Positions 62,295 to 64,000 of a stretch of DNA of 64,000 bases are shown in pieces; within the stretch, counting starts at the first letter, position 1, and each line of letters begins with the position of its first letter. Origin of the DNA: Chitinophaga niabensis. Lineage in GTDB: Bacteria > Bacteroidota > Bacteroidia > Chitinophagales > Chitinophagaceae. Where the stretch lies: the NCBI RefSeq assembly GCF_039545795.1, contig NZ_CP154260.1, forward strand, positions 5,585,001-5,649,000, read 5' to 3'. The position numbers and the translations under genes were made by a program. Under the pieces are notes generated by a model. That model was given only the letters and a program-made list of their open reading frames with translations. It ran no database searches and was not told the DNA's origin.

Positions 62295-64000
62295 ATGAAA
62301 AGGATCATCCTGCTACTATTATTCCCTGTTGTTACCGCTCAGGCGCAAGATACCAACATTAAGTCCCTTCAAACCGTTACCATCACCCATCAATTATATA
62401 AAAAGCAGGATGATGTGATCGATATAAAAAAGGTAGCGAATCCCATTACCATCATTGATAAAAAAACCATCCGGATGATGGGCAGCCGCAGACTGGATGA
62501 AGTATTACGTGAACAAACGGGCATGGCTATGGTAAATGACCTCGGTTCGGGGAACCGCAGCCTGGGCATACAAATGCAGGGGTTCAGTTCTGAATACATC
62601 CTGATACTCATTAATGGCCAGCCCATGACAGGCCGTTTCAATGGCAACTTTGATCTCTCCCGCATCAGTGTATCGGATATTGAAAGGATAGAAGTGATCA
62701 AAGGCGCCGCCAGTAGTTTATATGGAAGTGAAGCCATGGGGGGCGTGATCAATATTATCACCAAACAAACGGTTACAGATCCGCAGGCTACTGCCAGCCT
62801 GCTATATGGTACTTATAATACACTGGATGCCACCCTGCAGGGAGAAGCTCCTTTTACCCGCGGCTCCGTGAACATCTCCGGTAATTATTATAAAACAGAG
62901 GGTTTCAACGTCAACACCCAATACCTAAAAGAAGGGCAGACATCTCCTCCCTATCACAGCATTAACCTGCAGGGGCGTGCGCATTATAAACTAAGTGATA
63001 AAAGTTCCCTCTACCTCAGCAGCAGGCTGGCAGACCGGCATTCTGTAATGGACCGTTCCTATGGTGCCCAGCCCTTTTCCGATCTGCTGGATGAAAAAGA
63101 TTTCAATACCGCCCTTTCACTCAACACCAATTTAAAAAACGGCTGGCGTTTATTAAGCCGTTACTATATCACCCACTATAAAACAGAACAGGCGGTACAT
63201 ATTGTGGAAACCGGAAAGGAACTACAGCGGAATGTTTTCTCGCAGGTGATCAACCGCCTGGAAATACAGGCAGCAAAAGACCTGCTCCCTGGGAAACTCG
63301 CTTTCACCGGGGGCCTGGGAGGAGACCATCAGCAAATGATCTATAACATGTATAACTACTTCGGTTATGCGCAACTGAATTATAATCCCAAACCCGCCTA
63401 TAGTTTCATTGCCGGATTACGGTACGATGGGAATAATGTATATGGCGGGAAGTTGAATCCTAGTCTTGGTGCCACCTGGTCTCCTGCTGCCTGGGTAAAG
63501 ATCAAAACTTCTTTGGGCAGAGGTTTTAAATCTCCTACCTATGCGCAGATGTACCAGGTGTTCACCAATATCACACAGGGATACACGGTGATCGGCGCCA
63601 ATAATTTTGAAGAGAAAATAGCAGAACTGCAAAAGGCAGGGCTCGTACAACAGGTATGGGCCAATGCTGCCGGCATCCGTGACCTGGAACCGGAAACTTC
63701 CACCTCATTCAATTTGGGCGCTAAATTCTCTTTCGCTAAAACAGTGGAGCTGGACGTTAACGGTTTCTACAACAAGATCGATAACCTCATAAATACGGAA
63801 CAGGTGGGGATCAGTAAAAACGGACAACAGATCTTTTCCTATTTCAACCTGAAAGATATTTATACCAGCGGTGTGGAAGCTGGTATCAAATACAGCCCGC
63901 TGAAACATTTAGTACTGAGCGCAGGTTACCAATACCTCATTGCTAAAAACAGGGAGATGGAAGATAACATTGGCCATACCACCGTAAGAAGCCCTGAAGG
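62295..64000 (+). CDS. TonB-dependent receptor (CirA/BtuB/HmuR-like), cut by the window edge
   Basis: From the ATG at 62295 the frame is open to the window edge, giving about 568 residues. A signal peptide (MKRIILLLLFPVVTAQAQ) precedes a plug domain without an STN or carboxypeptidase-like domain. The plug has MRLDEVL-type and IERIEVIKGAASSLYGSEAM motifs and GGVINIITK. In the barrel, GFKSPTYAQMYQ corresponds in position to the FRAP region of haem receptors, and RDLEPETS to the following NPxL region, though both are altered. It is compact like haem, vitamin and siderophore receptors rather than SusC. Neighbours suggest haem. Confidence 0.9.
   Translation, partial: MKRIILLLLFPVVTAQAQDTNIKSLQTVTITHQLYKKQDDVIDIKKVANPITIIDKKTIRMMGSRRLDEVLREQTGMAMVNDLGSGNRSLGIQMQGFSSEYILILINGQPMTGRFNGNFDLSRISVSDIERIEVIKGAASSLYGSEAMGGVINIITKQTVTDPQATASLLYGTYNTLDATLQGEAPFTRGSVNISGNYYKTEGFNVNTQYLKEGQTSPPYHSINLQGRAHYKLSDKSSLYLSSRLADRHSVMDRSYGAQPFSDLLDEKDFNTALSLNTNLKNGWRLLSRYYITHYKTEQAVHIVETGKELQRNVFSQVINRLEIQAAKDLLPGKLAFTGGLGGDHQQMIYNMYNYFGYAQLNYNPKPAYSFIAGLRYDGNNVYGGKLNPSLGATWSPAAWVKIKTSLGRGFKSPTYAQMYQVFTNITQGYTVIGANNFEEKIAELQKAGLVQQVWANAAGIRDLEPETSTSFNLGAKFSFAKTVELDVNGFYNKIDNLINTEQVGISKNGQQIFSYFNLKDIYTSGVEAGIKYSPLKHLVLSAGYQYLIAKNREMEDNIGHTTVRSPE

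Noticed and set aside
1..64000. tRNA, rRNA, integrase, transposase, phage structural genes or attachment-site repeats
   Set aside because: Scanned for by eye and not seen. The two fibre-like proteins alone are not evidence of a prophage.

Overview
The window looks like chromosome of a Bacteroidota member, most likely a Chitinophaga-type organism (Chitinophagaceae). This is inferred from two SusC/SusD pairs (one behind an ECF sigma/FecR pair), two proteins with type IX secretion C-terminal domains, many short Cys lipoprotein signals, and promoter elements resembling TAnnTTTG. I saw no tRNA, rRNA, CRISPR array, transposase or integrase. All calls were made by eye from sequence, without database searches.

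Layout. 1-2.5 kb (minus): small secreted proteins, a WG-repeat protein and a deleted pseudogene copy of it. 2.6-7.7 kb (plus): a lipoprotein glycosidase overlapping a 1237-residue fusion of a processive GT2 synthase, a GH26 domain and a glycosidase-like domain whose two catalytic acids are replaced; probably an exopolysaccharide locus. 7.7-14.7 kb: a TPR histidine kinase/NarL regulator pair, an SDR/AraC pair and an unusual solute-binding/LytS kinase. 14.8-20.5 kb (plus): T9SS-exported GH16, GH2 and an AlkC-like protein, followed by a 28-bp tandem repeat. 20.7-29.9 kb (minus): sigma, FecR, SusC, SusD, PKD lipoprotein, then a terminator, a membrane acyltransferase and a RidA-like protein. 30-36.8 kb: DinB proteins, an ECF sigma factor, a FtsX-type permease and an MFS exporter.

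37.1-39.9 kb (plus): two DUF2589 proteins followed, across a strong internal hairpin, by two proteins I cannot assign. 40-44.3 kb (minus): two paralogous tail-fibre-like secreted proteins and a T9SS cargo. 44.6-48.5 kb: esterase/HxlR pair, KTSC and FAD-Rieske genes, and a duplicated membrane protein. 48.8-53.6 kb (plus): a second SusC/SusD pair behind a LacI-type palindrome. 53.7-56.4 kb (plus): Crp/Fnr regulator, two NAD(P)-binding proteins and a YgiD-like dioxygenase.

56.5-64 kb: a probable haem-iron locus. Five lipoproteins, at least two HmuY-like, run leftward. Divergent from them are an IsdG-type haem monooxygenase with its Asn/Trp/His residues and a 41-residue membrane protein. An AraC regulator and a TonB-dependent receptor cut by the window edge follow. 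The best candidates for under-described biology are the GT2-GH26-pseudoglycosidase fusion, the DUF2589 cluster and the compact haem locus.
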